A DNA stretch of 64,000 nucleotides from Bacteroidota bacterium (lineage in GTDB: Bacteria > Bacteroidota > Bacteroidia > 2-12-FULL-35-15). The DNA lies in the NCBI GenBank assembly GCA_017303895.1, contig JAFLBF010000001.1, forward strand, positions 620,001-684,000, in the 5' to 3' direction. The first letter of the stretch is position 1; each line of letters starts with the position of its first letter. Below, piece by piece: positions 1 through 7,478 of this stretch. The notes beneath the pieces are model-generated. The model saw nothing but the letters and a program-made list of their open reading frames with translations. It did not search any database and was not told the origin of the DNA. The position numbers were made by a program, and so were the translations under genes.

Positions 1-2
1 AT

Positions 3-1610
3 GAAAATATTTATGTGTCAGGGATATATACTGGGCTTGTTGATTTTGATCCTGGGATTGACACTTTCTACATGACTACTACTTCGTATGATTTTTTCAC
101 ATTAAAGTTTAATCAAGATATTTGTTCTGATTTTAATGTAACAATTGATGAAATAAGAAACGTTTCGTGTAATGATTCTGGTTTAGTCATTGTTCATCCT
201 AGAAATGGCACTCCTCCTTATTCATATTTGTGGAGCAATGTTCTTAGCGTAAATGATTCTGTAAATAATAATTTTTTGCAGCATACAATTTTCGTAGTAG
301 AATTAAGCGACTCCTCTGGTTGTATTGATTTTGCATCGGGTATTGTTGATGGCCCTTTAACAACTTCGAGTTTTGACCTTAAAGCAAATTTGGTTTCAAC
401 CGATTTCCGTAATGGACTTCTATCTCAAATATGGTTAGATGCATTTAATGATGGATGCGTTCCTACATCGGGGAATTTAGCGTTAATACTAGATTCATTA
501 ATAGTTTTCAGTTCGGCAATCCCCACGCCAGACATTATAAATGGAGATACATTGATTTGGAATTTCAGTAACTTAGCTTATGACTCAATTCATATAATTC
601 CACAAATAACTGTTCAAACTCCTACCTGGGCTATTATTGGCGATACTGTTTGCTTTAAAATAAAAATAAGTCCTGTGGCAGGAGATATGGATACAACAAA
701 TAATATCAAGCAATATTGTTTTCCTATTATCAATGGTTACGACCCCAATGATAAAACTGTTTATCCAACAGGAACCTGTATCCCCAACTACATCGATAAC
801 GATCAATTGTTGACATATACTGTCCGTTTTCAAAATACAGGTAATGCATCTGCAATAAATATTTATGTATTAGACACATTAGATCCTGATCTGAATTTAA
901 ATACAGTTCGTGTAATTGGTAATAGTCATTCACTAATTACAGAGGTTTTACCGGGTAATGTTTTAAAATTTAGATTTGATAATATTAATCTGGCTGATAG
1001 CACAAGCAATGAAGCGGAAAGCCATGGTTATGTTATTTTTGAAGTATTGCCTAATACAGGTTTGTCAAACGGAACAGCCATTACTAACAGTGTAGGTATC
1101 TATTTTGATTATAATCCTCCAGTATATACCAATACAGTTCTTAATACAATCAGTGATGGAACGGTAAATACAAACGTCAGTACAGCAGGGAACACACTAA
1201 TAGCAGATCTGCCGGGTGTAAGTTATCAGTGGCTGGATTGTGATAATGGGAATTCGATTATTGTTGGAGCGACTAATCAAAGTTATACAGCATCAACAAG
1301 CGGTAGTTATGCAGTAATTATCAATGATGGTTGTTTTATTGATACATCTGCTTGTACATTGTTAACCGTTATTGGAATAAGCGAAGTAGAAAATAGCAAT
1401 CAATTTTCTTTTTACCCAAATCCATCAAACAACACCATTACAATAACTACAAATGAACCAACTCAAATAAAAATCATTAACATGTTAGGCGAAGTTGTTA
1501 TAGAAAAACAAGTTCAAAATAATATGGTAATTGATATCAATAATTTAAGTAATGGCATTTACTTTATTCAGACAAAAGAAGGTTATAGCACTAAGCTTAT
1601 TAAGAATTAA
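3..1610 (+). CDS. C-terminal part of a T9SS-secreted repeat protein (5' end outside window)
   Basis: The frame is open back to base 3 with no start codon, and its first residues (ENIYVSGIYTGLVDFDPG) look like one unit of the SBBP-type beta-propeller repeats common in secreted Bacteroidota proteins, so the gene starts upstream. An internal GTG at 15 is not a credible start. An SprB-like stretch follows (GTPPYSYLWS). From about DPNDKTVYPTG there is a DUF11/DUF7619-like beta-sandwich with the closing GIYFDYNPPV typical of proteins before a sorting domain. The last 75 residues are a type A T9SS sorting domain (FYPNPSNN, NGIYFIQT, basic end KLIKN). The product should cross the outer membrane through T9SS and be released or anchored. 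Its substrate or role is not visible. Confidence 0.85.
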   Translation, partial: ENIYVSGIYTGLVDFDPGIDTFYMTTTSYDFFTLKFNQDICSDFNVTIDEIRNVSCNDSGLVIVHPRNGTPPYSYLWSNVLSVNDSVNNNFLQHTIFVVELSDSSGCIDFASGIVDGPLTTSSFDLKANLVSTDFRNGLLSQIWLDAFNDGCVPTSGNLALILDSLIVFSSAIPTPDIINGDTLIWNFSNLAYDSIHIIPQITVQTPTWAIIGDTVCFKIKISPVAGDMDTTNNIKQYCFPIINGYDPNDKTVYPTGTCIPNYIDNDQLLTYTVRFQNTGNASAINIYVLDTLDPDLNLNTVRVIGNSHSLITEVLPGNVLKFRFDNINLADSTSNEAESHGYVIFEVLPNTGLSNGTAITNSVGIYFDYNPPVYTNTVLNTISDGTVNTNVSTAGNTLIADLPGVSYQWLDCDNGNSIIVGATNQSYTASTSGSYAVIINDGCFIDTSACTLLTVIGISEVENSNQFSFYPNPSNNTITITTNEPTQIKIINMLGEVVIEKQVQNNMVIDINNLSNGIYFIQTKEGYSTKLIKN

Positions 1611-1626
1611 AAGAGATTATTTACTG

Positions 1627-1658
1627 AAGGCTTCGCTTTGGCGAGGCCTTTTTTGTTT
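1627..1658 (+). terminator. Rho-independent terminator after the T9SS gene
   Basis: A 10-bp stem (1627-1636 with 1641-1650, one G-T pair) with loop TTTG is followed by TTTTGTTTT, 17 bases after the stop codon at 1610. Confidence 0.8.
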
Positions 1659-1706
1659 TCCTTAGTGCCTTTGTGGTGAATATTTCCTCGTTCCCTCCAC
1701 AAACAC

Positions 1707-1714
1707 TATATTTG
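1707..1714 (+). promoter_or_regulatory. Bacteroidota -7 element TATATTTG before the symporter gene
   Basis: TATATTTG matches the TAnnTTTG -7 consensus. Transcription would begin near 1720, downstream of the upstream in-frame ATG at 1673 and before the ATG at 1775, which supports the later start. No clear -33 TTTG was seen. Confidence 0.5.
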
Positions 1715-1734
1715 TTTCATAAAATCCTCATGCT

Positions 1735-1750
1735 CCCGATAGCTATCGGG
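1735..1750. repeat. 16-bp perfect palindrome in the symporter leader
   Basis: CCCGATAGCTATCGGG is its own reverse complement. It lies between the putative transcription start (about 1720) and the ATG at 1775, so it could form a hairpin or bind a protein in the leader. Confidence 0.6.
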
Positions 1751-1774
1751 ATTGCGGATAAAAAGCATAGAATT

Positions 1775-3019
1775 ATGAAATTCAAAAAGCCATCTCTTAT
1801 CGTTCAAATATTTCTTGGAATGTTCCTCGGTATTATCGTAGGTTATTTCTGGAAAGATTTTGCTCCTTCATTACACATACTGAGTGACATCTTCATGCGA
1901 CTGATCAAAATGATCATTGCACCATTAGTATTCTCGGTACTGGTAGTAGGTGTGGCTAAAGTGGGCGATTTTAAATCGGTGGGCCGTATCGGAATAAAAA
2001 CACTGCTCTATTTTACAGCGGCCGCTATCGTTTCTCTGTTATTAGGTTTGATGCTGGTTAATTTTTTCGAGCCGGGAAAAACAATGACACTCGAACTTCC
2101 ACCTGTTGATGCTACTGTTGGTATCGAAGCATCAAAAGGGTTTGATGCAAAGAATTTTATTGAGCATGTGATCCCTTCCAGTGTTGCTGAAGCAATGGCG
2201 AAAAATGAGATATTACCGATCGTGATCTTCGCACTTTTCTTTGGAGTAGCAGCTGCTTCCATTGGTCAAAAAGGCAAAGTAGTGGTTGACTTTTTCGATT
2301 CAGTTTCTCATATCATGTTCAAGATCACCAACTATGTAATGGCATTTGCGCCAATGGGTGTGTTTGGTGCATTGGCTGCGGTGGTGGCTAAACAAGGGAT
2401 CGGAGTGTTGAAAGGCTATGTATTTTTAATTGGTACATTCTATCTTGGATTGTTGCTCTTCGTTTTTGTAGTGCTGTTCCTGATCTGCTTTTTTATGAAG
2501 ATCAAATTCTTTAAATTGTTGAGTTATATCAAAGAACCTATTCTATTAGCATTTAGCACTGCCAGCTCCGAAGCCGCTATGCCAAAAACAATCGAATCAT
2601 TAGAACGTTTTGGTTGTGGTAATCGCATCATCTCTTTTGTTTTGCCATTGGGCTATTCGTTCAACCTCGATGGCTCCATGATGTATATGACCTTTGCTAC
2701 GGTTTTCATTGCACAAGCCTATGGCATTGAAATGACAACATCTCAACAGATCACCATGCTATTGATATTGCTTGTTACGAGCAAAGGAGTAGCAGGTATT
2801 CCGAGGGCATCTTTAGTGGTAATTGCAGGAACATTGTCACATTTTAATATTCCGGTTGCGGGATTATTATTGTTATTGGGTATTGATCAAATTTTGGATA
2901 TGGGTCGTTCTGCTACCAATGTAGTTGGAAATGCAGTTGCAACAGCCGTTGTCAGCAAATGGGAGGGGGAGTTGCACATGCACCGTACCGATCCGGATAT
3001 TGATAAACTAAAATTGTAA
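1775..3019 (+). CDS. Dicarboxylate/amino acid:cation symporter (DAACS family)
   Basis: An inner-membrane secondary transporter of the GltP/DctA/GltPh type that imports acidic amino acids or C4-dicarboxylates with sodium or protons. At 414 residues it has the usual family length. The first half has the family's six hydrophobic helices. The C-terminal core carries the serine-rich re-entrant loop (AFSTASSEAAMP), the NLDGS motif corresponding to NMDGT, the re-entrant segment SKGVAGIPRAS, and the substrate-site region DMGRSATNVVGNA with conserved Asp, Arg and Asn. An in-frame ATG lies at 1673, but it precedes the -7 element at 1707 and would add 34 uncharacteristic residues, so the ATG at 1775 (MKFKKPSLIV) is preferred. 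Substrate cannot be fixed from sequence. Confidence 0.92.
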   Translation: MKFKKPSLIVQIFLGMFLGIIVGYFWKDFAPSLHILSDIFMRLIKMIIAPLVFSVLVVGVAKVGDFKSVGRIGIKTLLYFTAAAIVSLLLGLMLVNFFEPGKTMTLELPPVDATVGIEASKGFDAKNFIEHVIPSSVAEAMAKNEILPIVIFALFFGVAAASIGQKGKVVVDFFDSVSHIMFKITNYVMAFAPMGVFGALAAVVAKQGIGVLKGYVFLIGTFYLGLLLFVFVVLFLICFFMKIKFFKLLSYIKEPILLAFSTASSEAAMPKTIESLERFGCGNRIISFVLPLGYSFNLDGSMMYMTFATVFIAQAYGIEMTTSQQITMLLILLVTSKGVAGIPRASLVVIAGTLSHFNIPVAGLLLLLGIDQILDMGRSATNVVGNAVATAVVSKWEGELHMHRTDPDIDKLKL

Positions 3020-3027
3020 GCTGTTTT

Positions 3028-3078
3028 AATTCGCAATTCGCTGTATTCAAAACCCATTCGTAATTCGTTTAATTCGTA
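3028..3078. repeat. Degenerate AATTCG repeats between symporter and DedA genes
   Basis: Five ATTCG words occur in about 50 bases (AATTCGC, AATTCGC, CATTCGT, AATTCGT, TTAATTCGT). A related pair, ATTCGCTTAATTCGTGGTTAG, lies near 3782-3801. They look like short intergenic repeat remnants; function unknown. Confidence 0.45.
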
Positions 3079-3079
3079 G

Positions 3080-3700
3080 ATGTTAGAATTCCTAAAACAA
3101 CTCACCGATCCGCAATCCATCATCCAATACGGTGGTTTAGCTTTGCTGTTGTTTGTTGTTTTTGCTGAAACAGGCTTGTTGATCGGCTTTTTCCTTCCGG
3201 GCGATTCACTCATTTTTATATCCGGTCTCATCTGCGTTTCTAAGCCTGAATTATTGGGTGTAGATCTGTTTACACTCATTGCCGCTCTATCTGCTGCTGC
3301 CATCATTGGAAATATGGCGGGTTACTGGTTTGGTTATAAGGTAGGACCACCACTTTTTAAACGCGATGATTCCCTCATTTTTAAGAAACGGTATTTGGAG
3401 ACAACCAAGGCATTTTATGATAAAAATGGTGGAAAAACACTCATAATTGGTCGTTTTTTGCCAATTATTCGAACTTTTGCCCCCATTTTGGCCGGAGTTA
3501 TAAAACTCGATTTTAAGCAATTTATGCTTTATAATGTGATAGGTGCCCTTGCCTGGATCGGATTATTGGCAAGTGTCGGTTATTATCTGGGATCCTACCA
3601 ATGGGTGCAGCAAAATGTGGGTTATATAGTGATCGGACTCGTTATTATTACTGCCATCCCGATCATTACCACCTATTTTAAGTCGAAAAAGGGAAAATAA
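3080..3700 (+). CDS. DedA family (VTT domain) membrane protein
   Basis: A polytopic inner-membrane protein of the DedA/SNARE-associated superfamily. Some members flip or scramble lipid carriers such as undecaprenyl phosphate. At 206 residues it is full length for the family. The hallmark N-terminal motif FAETGLLIGFFLPGDSL spans about residues 28-44, and the C-terminal signature GRFLPIIRTFAPILAG about residues 120-135 has the conserved G-R-F-x-P and second Arg. Three or four more hydrophobic stretches follow, with a basic end (KSKKGK). It starts 60 bases after the symporter stop across AT-rich repeats, with no terminator between, so the two may be cotranscribed. The exact lipid substrate is not inferable. 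Confidence 0.92.
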   Translation: MLEFLKQLTDPQSIIQYGGLALLLFVVFAETGLLIGFFLPGDSLIFISGLICVSKPELLGVDLFTLIAALSAAAIIGNMAGYWFGYKVGPPLFKRDDSLIFKKRYLETTKAFYDKNGGKTLIIGRFLPIIRTFAPILAGVIKLDFKQFMLYNVIGALAWIGLLASVGYYLGSYQWVQQNVGYIVIGLVIITAIPIITTYFKSKKGK

Positions 3701-3865
3701 CAGCACCATTTACCTCCCATTCCTGCCTGTTATCATCCAAATCCTACCACTAAATAACTGGGCTTCAAGCCAAACAATATATTCGCTTAATTCGTGGTTA
3801 GAAATGCGTCACATTAACCTTAAATTAAGTTTTATGAATAATTTTTACATTCAAAATAGATTTAG

Positions 3866-3873
3866 TATGTTTG
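3866..3873 (+). promoter_or_regulatory. Putative promoter of the exbB-exbD-exbD-tonB operon
   Basis: TATGTTTG fits TAnnTTTG. A T-rich stretch (TTTTT, 3842-3846) sits about 19-20 bases upstream at the -33 position. It predicts a leader of about 90 bases before the ATG at 3968. The rest of 3701-3965 holds an ATTCG repeat remnant and AT-rich sequence with no gene. Confidence 0.45.
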
Positions 3874-3967
3874 GAACCCTGTTTTGGAGGAAATTTTCCG
3901 AAACAGTATCAAAAATAAGTATGTATTAACGAAAAAAAAATAGTAAAAACCAAAAATCAAAATCAAT

Positions 3968-4765
3968 ATGAGTAACACAAACAAAACATCGGGCGGATTT
4001 AACTTTATGACCGCGCTTTTAGCAATTGTAATTGCAATCGGAATCGGTATTATGATTTACATGTTTGTTTTAGGAAACCCTGACAACTTTGATGCAGAAG
4101 GTCATCCAAAACAAGGAAATTATTTAGGAATGATGCATGCCGGTGGTTTCATCGTACCAATCTTGATGGCGATCTTTATCATCGTTGTTACGTTTACATT
4201 AGAGCGTTTCATTACAATCTCTAAAGCTAAAGGAAGTGGAAAAGCAGATGTTTTCTTGAAAAACATCAAAGCTGCTTTAGCTAGCAATAATTATGACGAG
4301 GCAATCGCATTGTGCGATAAACAAAAAGGTTCATTAGGAAACGTTGTTCGTCAAGGAATTGAAAAATTACAAGCGGTTCAAAATGACTCTACTTTAAACA
4401 CAGAAGAGAAAATTGAAGCGGTTCAAAAAGAATTAGAAGAAGCTACTTCATTGGAATTGCCAATGTTGTCTAAAAACTTAACGATCATCACTACTTGTGC
4501 TACTATCGCAACTCTTTGGGGTTTGATTGGTACAGTATTGGGTATGATCCGTTCATTTGCCGCGATGTCTGCTGCAGGTTCTCCTGACACAGCTGCTCTT
4601 GCAACTGGTATCTCTGAGGCACTTATCAATACGGCATTAGGTATCAGCGGTTCAGTTGTTGGTATCATGGCGTATAACTACTTCACTACTCGCGTTGATG
4701 CGATCACTCACAGTATGGATGAGGCTGGTTACAGCATTTTACATACATTGAAATTCTCTAAATAA
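3968..4765 (+). CDS. exbB: MotA/TolQ/ExbB proton channel family protein
   Basis: Inner-membrane proton channel subunit that with ExbD energises TonB. At 265 residues it has the usual layout: an N-terminal helix (about residues 13-35), a second long helix (about 55-75, GGFIVPILMAIFIIVV), a cytoplasmic loop (about 80-165), then the family core (about 167-240) with two helices around LWGLIGTVLGMIRSF and SEALINTALGISGSVVGIMAYNYF, matching the TolQ/ExbB signature with its conserved Gly, Thr and Pro pattern. It is the first gene of the operon, followed 53 bases later by exbD. Compared with E. coli ExbB it has an extra periplasmic stretch of about 20 residues between the first two helices, usual in this phylum. 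TolQ is the alternative name; TonB downstream favours ExbB. Confidence 0.93.
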   Translation: MSNTNKTSGGFNFMTALLAIVIAIGIGIMIYMFVLGNPDNFDAEGHPKQGNYLGMMHAGGFIVPILMAIFIIVVTFTLERFITISKAKGSGKADVFLKNIKAALASNNYDEAIALCDKQKGSLGNVVRQGIEKLQAVQNDSTLNTEEKIEAVQKELEEATSLELPMLSKNLTIITTCATIATLWGLIGTVLGMIRSFAAMSAAGSPDTAALATGISEALINTALGISGSVVGIMAYNYFTTRVDAITHSMDEAGYSILHTLKFSK

Positions 4766-4818
4766 TTTTTGGAGAAGATCATAATTAACAGAGTAATCAA
4801 TATTTAAAAAATTAAGAA

Positions 4819-5499
4819 ATGGCTGAAGTAAATACAGGTAAAGGTAGCCCTTCGTTGGATATGACTCCAATGGTGGATTTGGCTTTCCTTTTGGTAACTT
4901 TCTTTATGCTTACTGCTACTTCAAGGGTTACCGAACCGGTTGTGGTGGACACTCCTGCATCAACAGCAGATAAATTATTACCTGAAAATGTAATCATGAT
5001 ATCTATTGATGATTTGGGTCGTCCATTCTTCAACATCAACAATTCAGAGGTTCGTAAAAAGACACTTGAAAAAATGGGTCAACAATACAAGATCACCTTT
5101 TCCGAAGAAGAGAAAAAAACCTTCGGTGGGATGACAAGTATTGGAGTTCCTGTTGCTAATCTGAAGCAGTATATCAATATGGAAGATGCTGAAAGAGTGA
5201 AGATAAAATCGGCCGGGATCCCTCACGATTCATTGAACAATGAATTAAGAGATTGGATCAATTTCGGTCGTATTGAGGCTGCTAAACAAGCAAAACAAGA
5301 AAAAGAAAGAGCAGAAAATCTAGGCAGAGAGTTCAAGTATGAGCCATTGCGTTTTGCGATCAAAGCAGATGCAAAAGCAAATTACATTGCTGTAAAGGAT
5401 ATCATCAAGGTATTTACCGATATGGAAATATATCGTTTTAACTTGATCACCAATCTGGAGCAAGGACCCGAAGCTGCTGTTGCTGCTCCCGGAAAATAA
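4819..5499 (+). CDS. exbD: ExbD/TolR family biopolymer transporter, first copy
   Basis: Stator-like partner of ExbB: one N-terminal membrane helix with a periplasmic domain. The helix starts at the conserved DMTPMVDLAFLLVTFFML, with Asp20 the probable proton-carrying residue (equivalent to E. coli ExbD Asp25). At 226 residues it is longer than E. coli ExbD (141) because of a charged insertion (about residues 130-175, rich in Lys, Glu and Gln). It lies 26 bases before a second exbD whose first six residues (MAEVNT) and core motif are the same, so the pair arose by duplication. Tandem exbD genes are common in Bacteroidota and may form heteromers in the same channel. Confidence 0.92.
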   Translation: MAEVNTGKGSPSLDMTPMVDLAFLLVTFFMLTATSRVTEPVVVDTPASTADKLLPENVIMISIDDLGRPFFNINNSEVRKKTLEKMGQQYKITFSEEEKKTFGGMTSIGVPVANLKQYINMEDAERVKIKSAGIPHDSLNNELRDWINFGRIEAAKQAKQEKERAENLGREFKYEPLRFAIKADAKANYIAVKDIIKVFTDMEIYRFNLITNLEQGPEAAVAAPGK

Positions 5500-5525
5500 C
5501 AATACTAACGAACTAAGAATATAAG

Positions 5526-6167
5526 ATGGCTGAAGTAAACACAGATGGTGGAGGCGGTGGAAAACACGATAAGAAACGCGCCAAAAAATCATCTACAAAA
5601 ATAGATATGACGCCAATGGTTGACTTGGCGTTCTTACTCCTTACGTTCTTCGTACTTACTTCTACATTTAGTAAGCCGAAAACAATGGAGATCAACTTCC
5701 CGGCTGATAAACCCGAAGATCAAAAAGATCAATTGGTTAACAATGCTTTGACCTTCATTATGACAGAAGATGATAAGATCTTCTATTACTATGGAGCGTT
5801 CATTGGAGAAGGTTCGCCTAATCCATTGGGTAAACCAATGACAACATTAACCAAAACTGATTTTTCAGCGGAAGGATTGCACAAATTATTGTTGGACTAT
5901 AACAAACCAACAGTTGAGGCGATCAAAAAGTTGGAAGAACAGTTGCGTTCAAAAGAGATCGCTGATACTACTTACAAGCGTTTAGCAGTAGGTGAAAAAG
6001 GGAAGAAAGAAGCATTAACTGTTCTTATCAAGGCTGACGATAAAGCTGTTTACAAAAACATTATTGATGTGATCGATGAGTTGAACATCTGTAATGTTGG
6101 TAAATACGCGATCGTTGATATGATGCCGAAAGAATTGGAATTAATTAACGCAGAACTAAAAAAATAG
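5526..6167 (+). CDS. exbD: ExbD/TolR family biopolymer transporter, second copy
   Basis: Second ExbD-type subunit, 213 residues. It differs from the first copy by a Gly-rich, Lys-rich cytoplasmic N-terminus (residues 7-26) before the helix KIDMTPMVDLAFLLLTFFVLT, where Asp33 is the predicted protonatable residue. The periplasmic part (about 50-213) carries an ExbD-like end (VLIKADDKAVYKNIIDVIDE). The stop at 6165-6167 is followed after three bases by the tonB ATG, so translation is probably coupled. It acts with the upstream exbB and exbD gene products; which of the two ExbD copies pairs with TonB cannot be told. Confidence 0.92.
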   Translation: MAEVNTDGGGGGKHDKKRAKKSSTKIDMTPMVDLAFLLLTFFVLTSTFSKPKTMEINFPADKPEDQKDQLVNNALTFIMTEDDKIFYYYGAFIGEGSPNPLGKPMTTLTKTDFSAEGLHKLLLDYNKPTVEAIKKLEEQLRSKEIADTTYKRLAVGEKGKKEALTVLIKADDKAVYKNIIDVIDELNICNVGKYAIVDMMPKELELINAELKK

Positions 6168-6170
6168 CAC

Positions 6171-6989
6171 ATGGCAGATTCATTATTTAATAATTGGGAC
6201 AGTGTTGTTGCTCCTGTGCGTAACGACCTTGTTTTTGAAGGCAGAAACAAGTCCTATGGTGCTTACGATCTAAGAAAAGGCCATAACAAAAGTGTAACGA
6301 TCGCCTTGGCAATTACCGGAGCATTCTTTGTGCTGATGGTAAGTATGCCTGCGATCATTGACTGGATCAATAACAAAGTTGATGAAGTGGAAGTTCCTGT
6401 TGACATCACTCCGGTGGATCTTAGTGCTCCACCTCCTGTTGATGAAACAGAACCACCACCACCGCCACCACCACCACCACCGGTAATGGAAACGGTAAAG
6501 TTTACACCTCCTGTGGTAACGGATGAAGAAGTAGTGGATGACCCACCTCCTGTTCAAACAGAAGAAACGCCTCAGATCAGTACTGTAACTCAAGAGGGTA
6601 CTGGTGGCGATGAGATCGTTATTCCTGACGAAGGAACCGGTACTGGTGTTGTTGAACCGGTTGTGGAAGCTCCATTGACCATCGTTGAGCAAATGCCTAC
6701 TTTCCCTGGTGGAGATGTGGAAATGATGAAATACATCCAAAAGAACATTCAGTATCCACAAGTAGAAAAAGAAGCAGGTATCAGTGGTACATGCTACGTT
6801 ACTTTCGTTGTTGAGAAAGATGGAAACATTACGGATGTAAAAGTATTAAGAGGTGTTTCCGGTGGACCTGGTTGCGATAAAGAAGCAATGCGCGTTGTTA
6901 AATCAATGCCAAACTGGAAACCTGGTAAGCAAAATGGTCGCGAGGTTCGTGTACAATTCAACTTACCGATCAAGTTTACATTACGATAA
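6171..6989 (+). CDS. tonB: Energy transducer TonB
   Basis: Links the ExbB/ExbD proton channel to TonB-dependent outer-membrane receptors. It has a cytoplasmic N-terminus of about 45 residues with the motif FEGRNKSYGAYDLRK seen in Bacteroidota TonB proteins, one membrane helix (about 45-65), and a periplasm-spanning Pro-rich linker with a run of ten prolines (about 97-107) and acidic/valine-rich repeats. The C-terminal TonB domain (about 165-272) includes FPGG, NIQYPQ, GTCYVTFVVEKDG and the final W-P-G-K strand. Length 272 is normal. It follows exbD by 3 bases, and a small membrane protein starts 4 bases after its stop, so the operon continues. Confidence 0.94.
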   Translation: MADSLFNNWDSVVAPVRNDLVFEGRNKSYGAYDLRKGHNKSVTIALAITGAFFVLMVSMPAIIDWINNKVDEVEVPVDITPVDLSAPPPVDETEPPPPPPPPPPVMETVKFTPPVVTDEEVVDDPPPVQTEETPQISTVTQEGTGGDEIVIPDEGTGTGVVEPVVEAPLTIVEQMPTFPGGDVEMMKYIQKNIQYPQVEKEAGISGTCYVTFVVEKDGNITDVKVLRGVSGGPGCDKEAMRVVKSMPNWKPGKQNGREVRVQFNLPIKFTLR

Positions 6990-6993
6990 TTAC

Positions 6994-7209
6994 GTGATAT
7001 TCGACAGTAACCCATCGGTAAGTAGAATACGCCATTATATCAATTTTGTTATGGTGGCACTCTATATAACCCTCGGGTTACTGTTTTTATTTACTGATAC
7101 TGCCATCGATACTTTTCCCACTTATCGAACAGAAGTTGGGATCGTATTTTTGATCTATGCCGTATTCAGAACAATTATTACAATTAGAAAATTAAGAAAC
7201 GAAAAATGA
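6994..7209 (+). CDS. Small two-helix membrane protein, first of a tandem pair
   Basis: A 71-residue protein read from a GTG at 6994, four bases after the tonB stop. The open frame extends further upstream, but only inside tonB. It has two predicted membrane helices (about residues 15-35 and 45-60) joined by a short periplasmic loop, and a basic tail (RKLRNEK). Its core (LGLLFLFTD, GIVFLIYAVFR) aligns without gaps with the next gene (VGFLFLFTE, GIILVLFGVLR), so the two are paralogues. Its stop overlaps the next ATG (ATGA at 7206-7209), giving translational coupling. I do not recognise a named family. Position in the TonB operon suggests an accessory or stabilising membrane subunit, which is inference. 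Confidence 0.7.
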   Translation: MIFDSNPSVSRIRHYINFVMVALYITLGLLFLFTDTAIDTFPTYRTEVGIVFLIYAVFRTIITIRKLRNEK

Positions 7210-7478
7210 GTAGAATGATCAAAATAAGAGCTTTCTTGAACAGAGCACGCTTTTATTTTAGTTTTCTGCTATTAGCATTTTATCTCGTTGTTGGTTTTCT
7301 TTTTTTATTTACAGAAGTTTGGTCCGATCTATTGCCCAAAGCACGATTCACGATCGGGATCATTTTAGTCTTATTCGGAGTGTTGCGCTTTTATGTTTCT
7401 TACCGCAGATTTTCAGGTAAAAAGAATAAGATCGAACTCCTGAAACAAAAAATAGACGATGCAAAAACAGCTCAATAA
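7206..7478 (+). CDS. Small two-helix membrane protein, second of a tandem pair
   Basis: A 90-residue protein with an N-terminal basic segment, two membrane helices (about residues 17-37 and 44-62) and a charged C-terminal tail of about 25 residues rich in Lys. It is a paralogue of the preceding 71-residue protein: the pattern hydrophobic core, LFLFT-acidic, proline, positively charged residue, GI hydrophobic, R-basic is shared. It overlaps the previous gene by 4 bases and the following lipoprotein gene by 20 bases (7459-7478), a tight arrangement that argues for real translation. Function unknown; the conserved neighbours are TonB and a PstS-like protein. Confidence 0.75.
   Translation: MSRMIKIRAFLNRARFYFSFLLLAFYLVVGFLFLFTEVWSDLLPKARFTIGIILVLFGVLRFYVSYRRFSGKKNKIELLKQKIDDAKTAQ

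Noticed and set aside
15-17. GTG as start of the first T9SS gene
   Set aside because: The frame continues to base 3 with an SBBP-like repeat, so the gene is cut by the window.
2887-3306. 139-residue minus-strand frame across symporter and DedA
   Set aside because: Lies over two well-supported genes on the other strand with no motif of its own.
6270-6761. 163-residue open frame on the minus strand opposite tonB
   Set aside because: Trp/Arg-rich shadow caused by the Pro-rich codons of tonB; no conserved features.
6853-6993. Longer N-terminus for the first small membrane protein
   Set aside because: It would overlap tonB almost completely and is not hydrophobic; GTG at 6994 fits the operon spacing.
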